Source of the DNA: Devosia sp. Root413D1
GTDB taxonomy: Bacteria; Pseudomonadota; Alphaproteobacteria; Rhizobiales; Devosiaceae
Assembly: GCF_001425235.1 (NCBI RefSeq)
Contig: NZ_LMEA01000010.1
Location: 378,275-442,274 of the forward strand
Direction of reading: 5' to 3'
Length of the DNA: 64,000 bases
In this document: one piece after another, positions 20,160 through 28,129 of the stretch
Layout of the letters: every line of letters starts with the position of its first letter
How positions within the stretch are numbered: the stretch's first letter is position 1
Program-made: the position numbers and the translations under genes
Notes under the pieces: model-generated
Seen by the model: the letters and a program-made list of their open reading frames with translations, nothing else
Database searches by the model: none
What the model was told of the DNA's origin: nothing

Positions 20160-21350
20160 TCAGCCCACCAGCGGCAGCTTGGCGGCGAGGGCCGGGTCGG
20201 TGTCCTGGTAGGGCCGGGCGCCGGTCAGATTGTCGCCGCGGTTGGGGTTGGGCGTCGGCTGTCGCGCCGGGGCGTCGCCGTACTTGGCGGCGACCAGGCT
20301 CGCGTGCGTCGGCGCCTCGGCGGCGCCAGACGAACGCCGCGAAGCCATCTCCTTGCGCAGCACCGGCACCACTTCGATGCCCAGCAGCTCGACCTGCTCC
20401 AGCGCCGCCTCGAGCGGCAGGCCCATGGCGTCGACCACCCAGAGCTGGCGCTGGTAATCGCCGAAGGCCTCGCGGAAGCTCAGCGTCTTGTCGATGATCT
20501 CCTGCGGGCTACCGACGCTGAGCGGCGTGTTCTTCGCATATTCCTCGAGGCTGTAGCTCGAGCCATAGATCGGGTTGCCCTCGAAGAACGGCCGGAAGCG
20601 CTCATGGGCATCCTGCGAGTTTTTCGCGATGAAGGCGTGTCCGCCCAGCCCGACAATGGCCTGCTCCTTGCTGCCGTGGCCATAGTGCTCGAAGCGCTCC
20701 CGGTAGAAGTTGACCAGCGGCAGGAAATGGAAGTTGGGCGCGAGGACATTGTTGGCGAAATAGCCATTGCCGTAATAGGCCGCCTGCTCGGCGATCTCTG
20801 GGGTGCGGATCGAGCCGTGCCAGACGAAGGGCGGCACGTCGTCGAGCGGCCGGGGGATGGCGGTGAAGCCCTGCAGCGGCGTGCGGGACTTGCCCTGCCA
20901 ATCGACCACATCCTCACGCCACAGCCGATGCAGCAGGTTGTAGTTCTCGAGCGCCAGCGCCACGCCGTTGCGGATGTCCTGGCCGAACCAGGGATAGACC
21001 GGCACGGTGTTGCCGCGGCCCAGCATCAGGTCGACCCGGCCCTTGGCCAGGTGCTGCAGCATGGCGTAATCCTCGGCGATCTTCACCGGGTCGTTGGTGG
21101 TGACCAGCGTCACCGAGGTCGACAGGATGATGCGCTGCGTCAGCGCCGCGATATGGGCGAGCAGCGTCGTCGGCGAGGACGAGAAGAAGGGCGGGTTGTG
21201 ATGCTCGCCAATGGCGAACACGTCGAGACCGACCTCGTCGGCGCGCTGCGCGATGCGGCCGATGGCATCGATCCGCTGGGCTTCGCTGGGGGTGTTGCCG
21301 GTGAGCGGGTTGCGGGTGACGTCGCTGACCGAGAAGATTCCGAACTGCAT
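20160..21350 (-). CDS. LLM class flavin-dependent oxidoreductase (CE1758-type)
   Basis: This 396-residue TIM-barrel luciferase-like monooxygenase uses reduced FMN and oxygen. Family segments include IGEHHNPPFFSSSP, LTQRIILSTSVTLVTTNDPV, EDYAMLQHLAKGRVDLMLGRG and PPFVWHGSIRTPEIAEQAA. The ATG at 21350 follows GGAGG by seven bases; an in-frame ATG at 21401 would add 17 residues with no ribosome site and would overlap the putative operator. First gene of an operon with MarR and FMN reductase. The substrate is unknown, but MarR control suggests an inducible detoxification or degradation role. Confidence 0.92.
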   Translation of the reverse strand: MQFGIFSVSDVTRNPLTGNTPSEAQRIDAIGRIAQRADEVGLDVFAIGEHHNPPFFSSSPTTLLAHIAALTQRIILSTSVTLVTTNDPVKIAEDYAMLQHLAKGRVDLMLGRGNTVPVYPWFGQDIRNGVALALENYNLLHRLWREDVVDWQGKSRTPLQGFTAIPRPLDDVPPFVWHGSIRTPEIAEQAAYYGNGYFANNVLAPNFHFLPLVNFYRERFEHYGHGSKEQAIVGLGGHAFIAKNSQDAHERFRPFFEGNPIYGSSYSLEEYAKNTPLSVGSPQEIIDKTLSFREAFGDYQRQLWVVDAMGLPLEAALEQVELLGIEVVPVLRKEMASRRSSGAAEAPTHASLVAAKYGDAPARQPTPNPNRGDNLTGARPYQDTDPALAAKLPLVG

Positions 21351-21386
21351 GACATGCCTCCTAAGGCTGCGGTTGCGGAATATATA

Positions 21387-21400
21387 TGTATGCGCATGCA
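21387..21400. promoter_or_regulatory. Candidate MarR operator of the LLM operon
   Basis: TGTATGCGCATGCA is a near-perfect palindrome centred on CG, inside an AT-rich run 37 bases before the LLM start. Position and symmetry suit the MarR dimer encoded in the same operon. Confidence 0.5.
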
Positions 21401-21720
21401 TCTATCAAGGTCGGCAATTGACCTGGAGCGGCGTGGTCAACCAAGGCGCCCCAGCCGCAACATGCCTAACCGTCATCCTGGCACGCTCAAACAAACTTCT
21501 GACGAGCGGCCCTGCTGTGGCGCCTAGATGCAGCCAAGCCAGTAGATCGAGGATATCGCGAGGCCAACACGTCGTTCGGACCAGTGACAAGTAGTGTGCG
21601 CTGCCGCCTGATCTATGTGCTGCAAGATACGCTCCCGAAAGGCGTGGAGACTCTAGTTAATTCTGGCAATCTCTGATCGGAGCTGAGATATTGTCGGCAG
21701 AATTGGGGATGAGAGAAATC
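21401..21720. other. 320-base intergenic region between divergent LLM operon and beta-propeller gene
   Basis: Promoters for both flanking genes must lie here. Apart from the MarR-like palindrome at its left edge I see no convincing ORF, RNA gene or repeat. Confidence 0.5.
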
Positions 21721-22821
21721 ATGTCAGGCAATAAGATCGGCAAGAGAATTGTCGGCGTTCTCTCAATCCTGATCGCGGCTGCCAGTGCGGCCCTGGCTGA
21801 CGACCTTCCCGCGCAGACAATCAAGCCTGCCGGCACCACTGTACTCTTCGCCCAGACCATGGACTGGTTCGACCCCACACACTTCGTTGTCGGACGGTGG
21901 GATGGAACGCTGTCGTTATTCCGGACGCCCAAGGCAGGAGAGTGGGGACCCATGGTTACCCAGGCGATGGCCCTGCCTTCGGGGCAGGGTGTCGAAATGG
22001 TGGCAGCAGTTGATGGCTCGACGATCGTATCGTCCGATGGTCGAGAAAGCCTCGCCGTGTGGCGCCGAGACGGGGCAGCCGATGCAGAGCAAGACTTCGA
22101 GCTTGTCGCCAACCTGCCTTACGATCCGACTTACGGACCCGCCAATAGCGGGCTCATCACCGAAGTCGACGGCGCCAAGCTGCTGGTTACTGGTCATGAA
22201 AGTGGTGCCGTCATCTACTGGCAGCAGGGTCCTGACGGCGGTTTCTCGATCCTGAGGCACATCAACGTCGCCTCGCCCAATGCACCGTCCAATCCGTGGC
22301 AGCTGCATAATGTGAGGGGCCTCGCGCTCTGGAACGACACCACGGTCGTCACCGGGTCAGAAGATGGCGATCTGGTGGGGCTCAGCGTTCGGGATGGCAG
22401 CGAGCTGTTCCGAGTTCGCTATAACGAGAAGGCGCAGCGCGGGATCAACAACATCTCGGTTCTGGGCAACTGGCTTCTGGTGGTGAACTGCGCCGTGGGC
22501 AGCGCCGACAAGAACCTCTGGCTGTTCGACCTGTCCTCCGGAACGCCCGTCCTTAGCGACGCGGAGAATCTCGCCCTCGACCTATCGCGATCCCAGGTGT
22601 TCAACTTCGACGCCGATCTGGTTGCGGGAGCCGACGGTCCGATGTTCTTCAGCAGCACAGAAGAAGGACTCCTATGGGTGGGCGGAATCGAAGGCGGTCA
22701 ATTGATCGTCACGGGGATCACCAAATCCTCACCCGAGGGCGGGTCCGTCGTCGACGTCGCTCCAGGCGGGGATCTGGTTGCCGTGGCGACCTACGCGCTG
22801 CGCCTGTTTGAAGTGCGATAG
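21721..22821 (+). CDS. Exported WD40-like beta-propeller protein of unknown function
   Basis: The 366-residue protein has a signal peptide (GKRIVGVLSILIAAASAALA-DD). The body is beta-rich, with repeated G-x-D-G-x-L/V strands and W/F-x-x-D turns: VVGRWDGTLSLF, LLVTGHESGAVIYW, VVTGSEDGDLVGLS, LWLFDLSSG and LRLFEVR at the end. This resembles a six- or seven-bladed WD40/quinoprotein-like propeller. No catalytic motif is evident. ATG 21721 has GAGAGA a few bases upstream; ATG 21709 is an alternative start. It stands alone, 180 bases before serC in the same direction, with no obvious operon partner. Confidence 0.8.
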   Translation: MSGNKIGKRIVGVLSILIAAASAALADDLPAQTIKPAGTTVLFAQTMDWFDPTHFVVGRWDGTLSLFRTPKAGEWGPMVTQAMALPSGQGVEMVAAVDGSTIVSSDGRESLAVWRRDGAADAEQDFELVANLPYDPTYGPANSGLITEVDGAKLLVTGHESGAVIYWQQGPDGGFSILRHINVASPNAPSNPWQLHNVRGLALWNDTTVVTGSEDGDLVGLSVRDGSELFRVRYNEKAQRGINNISVLGNWLLVVNCAVGSADKNLWLFDLSSGTPVLSDAENLALDLSRSQVFNFDADLVAGADGPMFFSSTEEGLLWVGGIEGGQLIVTGITKSSPEGGSVVDVAPGGDLVAVATYALRLFEVR

Positions 22822-22933
22822 GCGCTCCCAGTCACGTCGACGTGGCGTTGTGCGAGGCAGGTGACCGGCACAGGTATTGTCGTCGCGGAATTCGCTCCGT
22901 CTCCGACTTTTGGACGCTTGACGCGCTTACGTC

Positions 22934-22972
22934 ATGAGGAGTATCTGCCCGTCTCAGGACACCTTGCCCTAA
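22934..22972 (+). other. Possible 12-residue leader ORF before serC
   Basis: ATG AGG AGT ATC followed by eight further codons and TAA encodes [12 protein letters not shown]. Its 3' half overlaps both arms of the leader hairpin, so ribosomes on it could affect folding. It has two serine codons and one cysteine codon, a weak basis for attenuation, and only a faint ribosome site. Confidence 0.25.
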
Positions 22973-22996
22973 CGCAAGGCTTTCGACCTGGGAGGG
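22948..22996 (+). promoter_or_regulatory. serC leader: nested hairpin covering the ribosome-binding site
   Basis: The inner stem is a perfect CCTTGC/GCAAGG pair (22962-22967 with 22974-22979). The outer stem pairs CTCAGG (22953-22958) with CCTGGG (22987-22992), and CCC (22948-22950) can pair with GGG (22994-22996). The outer 3' arm contains the GGGAGGG ribosome site of serC, six bases before the ATG. A structured RNA upstream of serC (the serC motif) is described in alphaproteobacteria, and this fits in position. Folding and family membership need an RNA covariance search. Confidence 0.6.
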
Positions 22997-23001
22997 TCGC
23001 C

Positions 23002-24186
23002 ATGGCTGATTTGCCCCTGACTGCGCCGGCAGTGAAACCGGCTAACCCCAATTTTTCGTCGGGCCCCTGTGCCAAACGTCCTGGCTGGACGGTGGACGTG
23101 CTCGCCAACGCGCTGGTTGGCCGCTCGCATCGCGCCAAGCCGGCCAAGCAGCGCATCGAGAAGGCCATCGCGCTGACGCGTGAGCTGCTCGAAGTCCCGG
23201 CGGACTACCTGATCGGCATCGTCCCAGCTTCCGATACCGGCGCCGTGGAGATGGTGCTGTGGTCGATGCTCGGCGCCCGCGGCGTCGACATGCTGGCCTG
23301 GGAATCGTTCGGCGAGGGCTGGGTCACCGACGTGCAGAAGCAGCTGAAGCTGCAGAACGTCCGCACCCTGACCGCCCCCTATGGCGAGCTGCCGGACCTC
23401 TCGACCGTCAATTTCGACAATGACGTGGTGTTCACCTGGAACGGCACCACCTCAGGCGTCCGGGTGCCGAACGCCGACTGGATCCCGGCCGATCGCAAAG
23501 GCCTCACCATCTGCGACGCGACCTCTGCCGCATTTGCGCAGAACCTCGATTTCCAGAAGCTCGATGTGATCACCTTCTCCTGGCAGAAGGCGCTGGGTGG
23601 TGAAGCGGCGCATGGCGTGCTGATCCTCAGCCCGCGCGCCGTCGAGCGGCTCGAGACCTACAAGCCGGCCTGGCCGTTGCCCAAGATTTTCCGCATGACC
23701 AAGGGCGGCAAGCTCATGGCCGATATCTTCGAGGGCGCCACCATCAACACCGTGTCAATGCTGTGCATCGAAGACGCGGTGGACGCGATGGAATGGGGCA
23801 AGACCGTCGGCGGGCTGAAGGGCATGCAGGCGCGCGCCGATGCCAATGCCAAGGTGCTGGCCGATTGGGTGGCCAAGTCCGACTGGGCGGCCTTCCTCGC
23901 CAAGAACGAGGCCGAGCGTTCGAACACCTCGATCTGCCTCGTGATCAAGGACCCGGCGATCACCGCGCTCTCCGACGACGCGCAGGCGGCTTTCGCCAAG
24001 GCGATCGTCTCGCGGCTCGACAAGGCCGGCGTCGCCTATGATATCGGCGGCTACCGCGATGCTCCGACGGGGCTGCGCATCTGGGCCGGCTCCACGGTCG
24101 AGACCGCCAACCTTGCGGCGCTGACCCCGTGGCTCGACTACGCCTTCGCCGCCGAGAAGGCCGCGCTGGCACAGGCTGCCGCCTAA
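23002..24186 (+). CDS. serC: Phosphoserine aminotransferase
   Basis: This 394-residue PLP enzyme converts 3-phosphohydroxypyruvate and glutamate to phosphoserine, step two of serine synthesis; it may also serve pyridoxine synthesis. Alphaproteobacterial SerC features include [15 protein letters not shown] at the N-terminus, [28 protein letters not shown] and the PLP lysine in [16 protein letters not shown]. The start at 23002 is set by GGGAGGG six bases upstream; the open frame extends 47 codons further upstream, through the leader hairpin, without that site. serA follows after 98 bases, giving the usual serC-serA order. Confidence 0.96.
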   Translation: MADLPLTAPAVKPANPNFSSGPCAKRPGWTVDVLANALVGRSHRAKPAKQRIEKAIALTRELLEVPADYLIGIVPASDTGAVEMVLWSMLGARGVDMLAWESFGEGWVTDVQKQLKLQNVRTLTAPYGELPDLSTVNFDNDVVFTWNGTTSGVRVPNADWIPADRKGLTICDATSAAFAQNLDFQKLDVITFSWQKALGGEAAHGVLILSPRAVERLETYKPAWPLPKIFRMTKGGKLMADIFEGATINTVSMLCIEDAVDAMEWGKTVGGLKGMQARADANAKVLADWVAKSDWAAFLAKNEAERSNTSICLVIKDPAITALSDDAQAAFAKAIVSRLDKAGVAYDIGGYRDAPTGLRIWAGSTVETANLAALTPWLDYAFAAEKAALAQAAA

Positions 24187-24201
24187 GCACCATTGCTTCC
24201 A

Positions 24202-24220
24202 GCCGCCCCACCGGGGCGGC
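24202..24220 (+). other. Hairpin between serC and serA
   Basis: GCCGCCCC and GGGGCGGC form a perfect 8-bp stem with a three-base loop, 16 bases after the serC stop. No T run follows, so it may be an mRNA stabiliser or a processing point rather than a terminator. Confidence 0.5.
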
Positions 24221-24284
24221 TCACTTCCCCAAGTTTCACGCGGTCTGAGGTCAAGCCCGGAGCCGCAACAGCATGGAGGGCGAC

Positions 24285-25871
24285 ATGCCCAAGGTTCTCG
24301 TTTCGGACAAGCTGTCGAAGACCGCGGTCCAGATCTTCAAGGACAACAATATCGACGTCGACTACCTGCCCGATCTCGGCAAGGACAAGGACAAGCTGTT
24401 CGAGGTGATCGGCCAGTATGACGGCCTCGCCATCCGCTCGGCGACCAAGGTGACCGACAAGATCCTCAGCGCCGCCAAGAACCTGAAGGTGATCGGCCGC
24501 GCCGGCATCGGCGTCGACAACGTCGATATCCCGGCCGCCACCAAGGCCGGCATCATCGTGATGAACACCCCGTTCGGCAACTCGATCACTACCGCCGAGC
24601 ACGCCATCTCGCTGATGCTGTCGCTGGCCCGGCAGATCCCCGAAGCCGACGCTTCGACCAAGGCATCGAAGTGGGAAAAGAACCGCTTCATGGGCGTCGA
24701 GGTCACCAACAAGACGCTTGGCCTGATCGGCGCCGGTAATATCGGCTCGATCGTTGCCGACCGGGCGCAGGGCCTCAAGATGAAGGTCGTGGCGTTCGAC
24801 CCGTTCCTGACGCCCGAGCGCGCACAGGCCATCGGGGTCGAGAAGGTCGAGCTCGACGAGCTGCTGAAGCGTGCCGATTTCATCACGCTGCACACGCCGC
24901 TGATCGACGCGACCCGCAACATCATCAATGCCGAGGCCATCGCCAAGATGAAGGACGGCGTGCGCATCATCAACTGCGCCCGTGGCGGCCTCGTCGATGA
25001 AGCGGCGCTCTATGAGGCGCTGAAATCGGGGAAGGTGGCGGGCGCGGCGTTCGACGTGTTCGTCGAGGAGCCGGCGCAGAACAACCCGCTGTTCGAGCTC
25101 GCCAACTTCATCGCCACCCCGCACCTCGGCGCTTCGACCACCGAAGCGCAGGAGAACGTGGCGCTGCAGGTGGCCGAGCAGATCTCGGCCTATCTCAATA
25201 CCGGCGAGATCACCAATGCGCTGAACTTCCCCTCGATCACCGCCGAGGAAGCGCCGCGGCTGACCCCGTGGGTGAAGCTCGCCGAGGCGCTCGGCTCGTT
25301 CGCCGGCCAGCTGACCGAGACCTCGATCAAGGGCATCCGCCTCGAGTACGAGGGCAATGTCGCGGCGCTCAACACCAAGCCGATGACCGCCGCGGCGATC
25401 AACGGCGTGTTGAAGCCGCAGGTGGCCGAGGTGAACATGGTTTCGGCGCCGCAGATCGCCAAGGATCGTGGCATCAATGTCGAGATCATCACCCGCGACC
25501 AGCAGGGTGCCTATGAAGGCTATATCCGCCTCACGGTGATCACCGAGCGGCAGGAACGCGGCATTGCCGGCACCATCTTTGCCAACGGAAAATCGCGCAT
25601 CATCCAGGTCAAGGGCATCAACATGGATGCCGAACTGACCCCGTCGATGCTCTACGTCACCAACGAGGACAAGCCGGGCCACATCGGCCGGCTCGGGACG
25701 CTCCTCGGCAACCTCGGCATCAACATCGCCAACTTCAACCTCGGCCGCGCCGAGGTGGGCGGCGACGCGATTGCGCTGTTGTCGATCGATGGCGAGGTCA
25801 CGGCGGAGCAGCTCAAGGAAATTGCCGGGCTCCCCGGCGTGCGCCAGGCCAAGGCCGTGGCGTTCAACTAA
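24285..25871 (+). CDS. serA: D-3-phosphoglycerate dehydrogenase
   Basis: The 528-residue enzyme starts serine synthesis by oxidising 3-phosphoglycerate with NAD. Order of domains: substrate/NAD-binding core with GLIGAGNIGSIVADRAQG near residue 147-164, arginine and histidine catalytic regions (INCARGGLVDEAAL, ATPHLGASTTEAQEN), an allosteric substrate-binding domain (about 320-450) and a C-terminal ACT domain (about 453-528, SMLYVTNEDKPGHIGRLGTLL) that usually senses serine. ATG 24285 follows GGAGGG by four bases; an ATG four codons earlier lies before that site. It is followed by a strong terminator. Paired with serC upstream. Confidence 0.96.
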   Translation: MPKVLVSDKLSKTAVQIFKDNNIDVDYLPDLGKDKDKLFEVIGQYDGLAIRSATKVTDKILSAAKNLKVIGRAGIGVDNVDIPAATKAGIIVMNTPFGNSITTAEHAISLMLSLARQIPEADASTKASKWEKNRFMGVEVTNKTLGLIGAGNIGSIVADRAQGLKMKVVAFDPFLTPERAQAIGVEKVELDELLKRADFITLHTPLIDATRNIINAEAIAKMKDGVRIINCARGGLVDEAALYEALKSGKVAGAAFDVFVEEPAQNNPLFELANFIATPHLGASTTEAQENVALQVAEQISAYLNTGEITNALNFPSITAEEAPRLTPWVKLAEALGSFAGQLTETSIKGIRLEYEGNVAALNTKPMTAAAINGVLKPQVAEVNMVSAPQIAKDRGINVEIITRDQQGAYEGYIRLTVITERQERGIAGTIFANGKSRIIQVKGINMDAELTPSMLYVTNEDKPGHIGRLGTLLGNLGINIANFNLGRAEVGGDAIALLSIDGEVTAEQLKEIAGLPGVRQAKAVAFN

Positions 25872-25896
25872 GCCGCAGGGTTGGGTTCATACGGAA

Positions 25897-25924
25897 AGGC
25901 CGGGCATTGCCCGGCCTCTTTTTG
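25897..25924 (+). terminator. Rho-independent terminator of serA
   Basis: A perfect 9-bp stem AGGCCGGGC/GCCCGGCCT (25897-25905 with 25909-25917), three-base loop, then CTTTTTG. It lies 25 bases past the serA stop. Confidence 0.93.
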
Positions 25925-25948
25925 TTTGCCCAGGAGCCGGTGCGGGCT

Positions 25949-26077
25949 GACCCCCACCCCTGTCCCCTCCCCGCAAGGGGACGACGAGAGGTCGCCCCGG
26001 GGGGAGGGAGACCCTCACACCAGCACTTCAGTCTGCGTCTCCCTCCCCCTTGCGGGGAGGGATTAAGGGTGGGGGTC
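25949..26077. repeat. GC-rich intergenic palindrome, family A copy 1
   Basis: The ends GACCCCCACCC (25949-25959) and GGGTGGGGGTC (26067-26077) are exact reverse complements, with further complementary CCCTCCCC/GGGGAGGG tracts inside. Related copies lie near 39831-39944 and 58805-58940. Confidence 0.85.
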
Positions 26078-26104
26078 GGCAACCACCGGCTGTTTGGGAT
26101 AATC

Positions 26105-27355
26105 CTAGCCGCGCAGCGGACGGAAGAACGTCTTGAGATCCCCGGCCAACAGTGCCGGTTCTTCCATCGCCGGGAAGTGTCCGCCCTCGGTGAACTCGCT
26201 CCAGTGGCCGATCTGCTGTTGTGGGTCGAACAGCGGGCGGACCAGGTCGCTGGCGTTGAACACCGCGACGCCGCGCGGGGTGGCGCTGGGCGGGGCCCAG
26301 CCCATGGCCTTGAAGGCTTCCCACAGTGCATTGGCCGAAGCGGAGCCGCCGCCTCCGTACCAATAGAGGCTCACATTGGTGAGGAACTGGTCGATATCGA
26401 CCGCCGCTTCGATCGTCGCCTTGTTCGGGTTGGTCCAGGCCTCGAACTTCTCGGCGATCCAGGCGAGCTGGCCGATCGGCGAGTCGTTCAGCGCATAGCC
26501 CAGCGTCTTGGGCCGGGTCGACTGGATGGCGATGTAGCCGTTGCGATCGGCGACCTTGGCCAACAGGGCGCCGGCGCGCTCTTTCTGCTCGGCGGTGAGC
26601 GCCGGGTTCTGCTGGAGGTCGCCGCCCATGAACGAGGCGACGGCGATGACGCTGTCGAGGTCGGTGCCGAGATGCAGCCCAATGGCGCGGCCATTGGTCA
26701 GCACGTCGAGCTGCGCCGCGACGTCGGAGCCCATATCGGTGCCGTGCACGGCGAAGCGGTCATAGCCGAACTGGTTGAGCAGCTCGACGATGGCGGCGGC
26801 GGTCTTGCCGGCGGTCCAGCCGGGCTGCCGCGGGGCAGGGGAGAGGCCGAAACCGGGAGCGGTGGGGATGATGAGGTGGAAGGCGTCTTTGCCGTCCGCC
26901 GGGTTGGTCAGCGGCTCGACCAGCTTCAGGTATTCGATGCCCGAACTCGGCCAGCCATGGCAGAGCACCAGCGGCATGGCGTCGGCGTGCCTGGAACGGA
27001 TGTGGAAGGCGTGCACATGCTCGCCCTCGAACTCGAGCATCACCTGGTCGTAGCGGTTGAGTTCAGCCTCCTGGGCGCGCCAGTCGAAGGCGGCCCAGCG
27101 CTCGGCCAGCTGCCGGAGGTAACCGCCGGGGATGCCGCGCTCCCAGGTGTCCGGGGCAACCTCGACCGGCCAGCGGGCGCTGCGCAGGCGATATTGCAGG
27201 TCGGCGATATCGGCGTCGGCGATGGCGAGCTTGAACGGCTTGGCGGTGGTCATGGTGGTCTCTCCTCGGGCTGCGGAATGGGCGATGGCCGTGAACGCCG
27301 GCACCAGGGCTGCGGCGATGGCGGACTTGATGAGGGATCGACGGGTCAGGGGCAT
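26105..27355 (-). CDS. Epoxide hydrolase family alpha/beta hydrolase, TAT-exported
   Basis: The 416-residue protein begins with a twin-arginine signal (LTRRSLIKSAIAAALVPAF). An EHN-type N-terminal lid domain (about 38-140, FKLAIADADIADLQYRLRS) and an alpha/beta hydrolase core follow. The oxyanion motif HGWP is at about 143-146; the nucleophile aspartate sits in VHGTDMGSDVAAQ; the catalytic histidine is in EGGHFPAMEEP. The domain architecture is that of juvenile-hormone/microsomal-type epoxide hydrolases. A second Met (MTTAKPF) at residue 35 would give a cytoplasmic form, but the signal is strong. Separated from the upstream cupin gene by two hairpins, so probably not a simple operon. Confidence 0.9.
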   Translation of the reverse strand: MPLTRRSLIKSAIAAALVPAFTAIAHSAARGETTMTTAKPFKLAIADADIADLQYRLRSARWPVEVAPDTWERGIPGGYLRQLAERWAAFDWRAQEAELNRYDQVMLEFEGEHVHAFHIRSRHADAMPLVLCHGWPSSGIEYLKLVEPLTNPADGKDAFHLIIPTAPGFGLSPAPRQPGWTAGKTAAAIVELLNQFGYDRFAVHGTDMGSDVAAQLDVLTNGRAIGLHLGTDLDSVIAVASFMGGDLQQNPALTAEQKERAGALLAKVADRNGYIAIQSTRPKTLGYALNDSPIGQLAWIAEKFEAWTNPNKATIEAAVDIDQFLTNVSLYWYGGGGSASANALWEAFKAMGWAPPSATPRGVAVFNASDLVRPLFDPQQQIGHWSEFTEGGHFPAMEEPALLAGDLKTFFRPLRG

Positions 27356-27413
27356 TTCCGGGTCATCCTCGCTGTTTCGGCGCCGGTCTCTGCCGGCCCC
27401 AGAACCATGCGCC

Positions 27414-27444
27414 GGTGCTGCTGACAGAGCCTGTCAGCAGCACC
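27414..27444. other. Perfect 14-bp hairpin upstream of the epoxide hydrolase gene
   Basis: GGTGCTGCTGACAG (27414-27427) and its exact reverse complement (27431-27444) surround a three-base loop, 59 bases before the epoxide hydrolase start. No T run is adjacent. It may be a regulatory structure in the leader or an operator-like palindrome. Confidence 0.65.
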
Positions 27445-27475
27445 GGGACGAACCAATTCTGCCGCTCGAAATGCG

Positions 27476-27503
27476 ACGTCCCCGCGGCTTCCCACGGGGA
27501 CGT
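27476..27503 (-). terminator. Hairpin after the cupin gene, possible weak terminator
   Basis: ACGTCCCCG and CGGGGACGT pair perfectly over nine bases around a ten-base loop, 21 bases past the cupin stop. On the minus strand it is followed by CGCATTTCG, a poor T tract, so termination would be weak or factor-dependent. Confidence 0.5.
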
Positions 27504-27524
27504 TTGCATGCGCAGCTAAGTCGA

Positions 27525-28022
27525 TCAGTCGCGGCTGAGGGGTGGTCCGAGCAGGGTCATGCCGTGACGGGTGAACACGGCCGCGATCGCTGCACGGTCG
27601 GGATTTGCCGCCCGCGCCACCGGCCCCAGTTCCTCGTAGAACTTGTGGCCGCCGCCCGGCACATAGACCACCAGCACCTCGGCCGGCTCGTCGGTGAGGT
27701 TGAGGAAGGCGTGCGGTATGCCGGCGGGCAGATAGACGAAACCGCCTTCTTCGAGGATTTCGGTCTGCTCGCCGCAGCGCACCTTGAACCGCCCCTTCAG
27801 CACCTGCAGCGTTTCCTCCTGCAGGTGATGGACGTGCAGCGGCGGGCCGCCATGCGGCGCCACCTCGACGACGAAATAGTCGAACTTGCCGGCAGTGTCT
27901 TCGCCGGTCACCTTGAAGATGAGATCACGCCCGGGACCCGACTGCAGCCGCAGCCCCGCCTCCGGCGTCAGGAATTTCGGCTTGAGCATCACGTCGTTCG
28001 ATTGTTCGCGCACTACCTGCAT
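27525..28022 (-). CDS. Cupin domain protein
   Basis: This 165-residue single-cupin protein has motif 1 at about 62-82 (PLHVHHLQEETLQVLKGRF, with two histidines and a glutamate as metal ligands) and motif 2 at about 98-108 (PAGIPHAFLN, with the third histidine). A metal-dependent enzyme such as a dioxygenase or isomerase, or a small-molecule-binding protein, would fit. It is divergent from a LysR regulator with a 107-base gap, which suggests regulation by that protein. No substrate can be assigned. Confidence 0.88.
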   Translation of the reverse strand: MQVVREQSNDVMLKPKFLTPEAGLRLQSGPGRDLIFKVTGEDTAGKFDYFVVEVAPHGGPPLHVHHLQEETLQVLKGRFKVRCGEQTEILEEGGFVYLPAGIPHAFLNLTDEPAEVLVVYVPGGGHKFYEELGPVARAANPDRAAIAAVFTRHGMTLLGPPLSRD

Positions 28023-28129
28023 TCAGACCTCCCTGGCGTTGAATTTGTTGCCGTCGCCACATTCGCGCCGCGGCCCGCTCACGTGCTACAGCAAAGACTG
28101 ATAGGCCGTTTTTCATTTCTGGGGTTGCC

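Noticed and set aside
19674-21527. 617-codon plus-strand frame
   Set aside because: It spans three well-supported minus-strand genes and has no recognisable domain.
24183-25682. 499-codon minus-strand frame
   Set aside because: It is the shadow of serA, whose full domain set is on the plus strand.
25907-27424. 505-codon plus-strand frame
   Set aside because: It is antisense to the epoxide hydrolase and also runs through a palindromic repeat.
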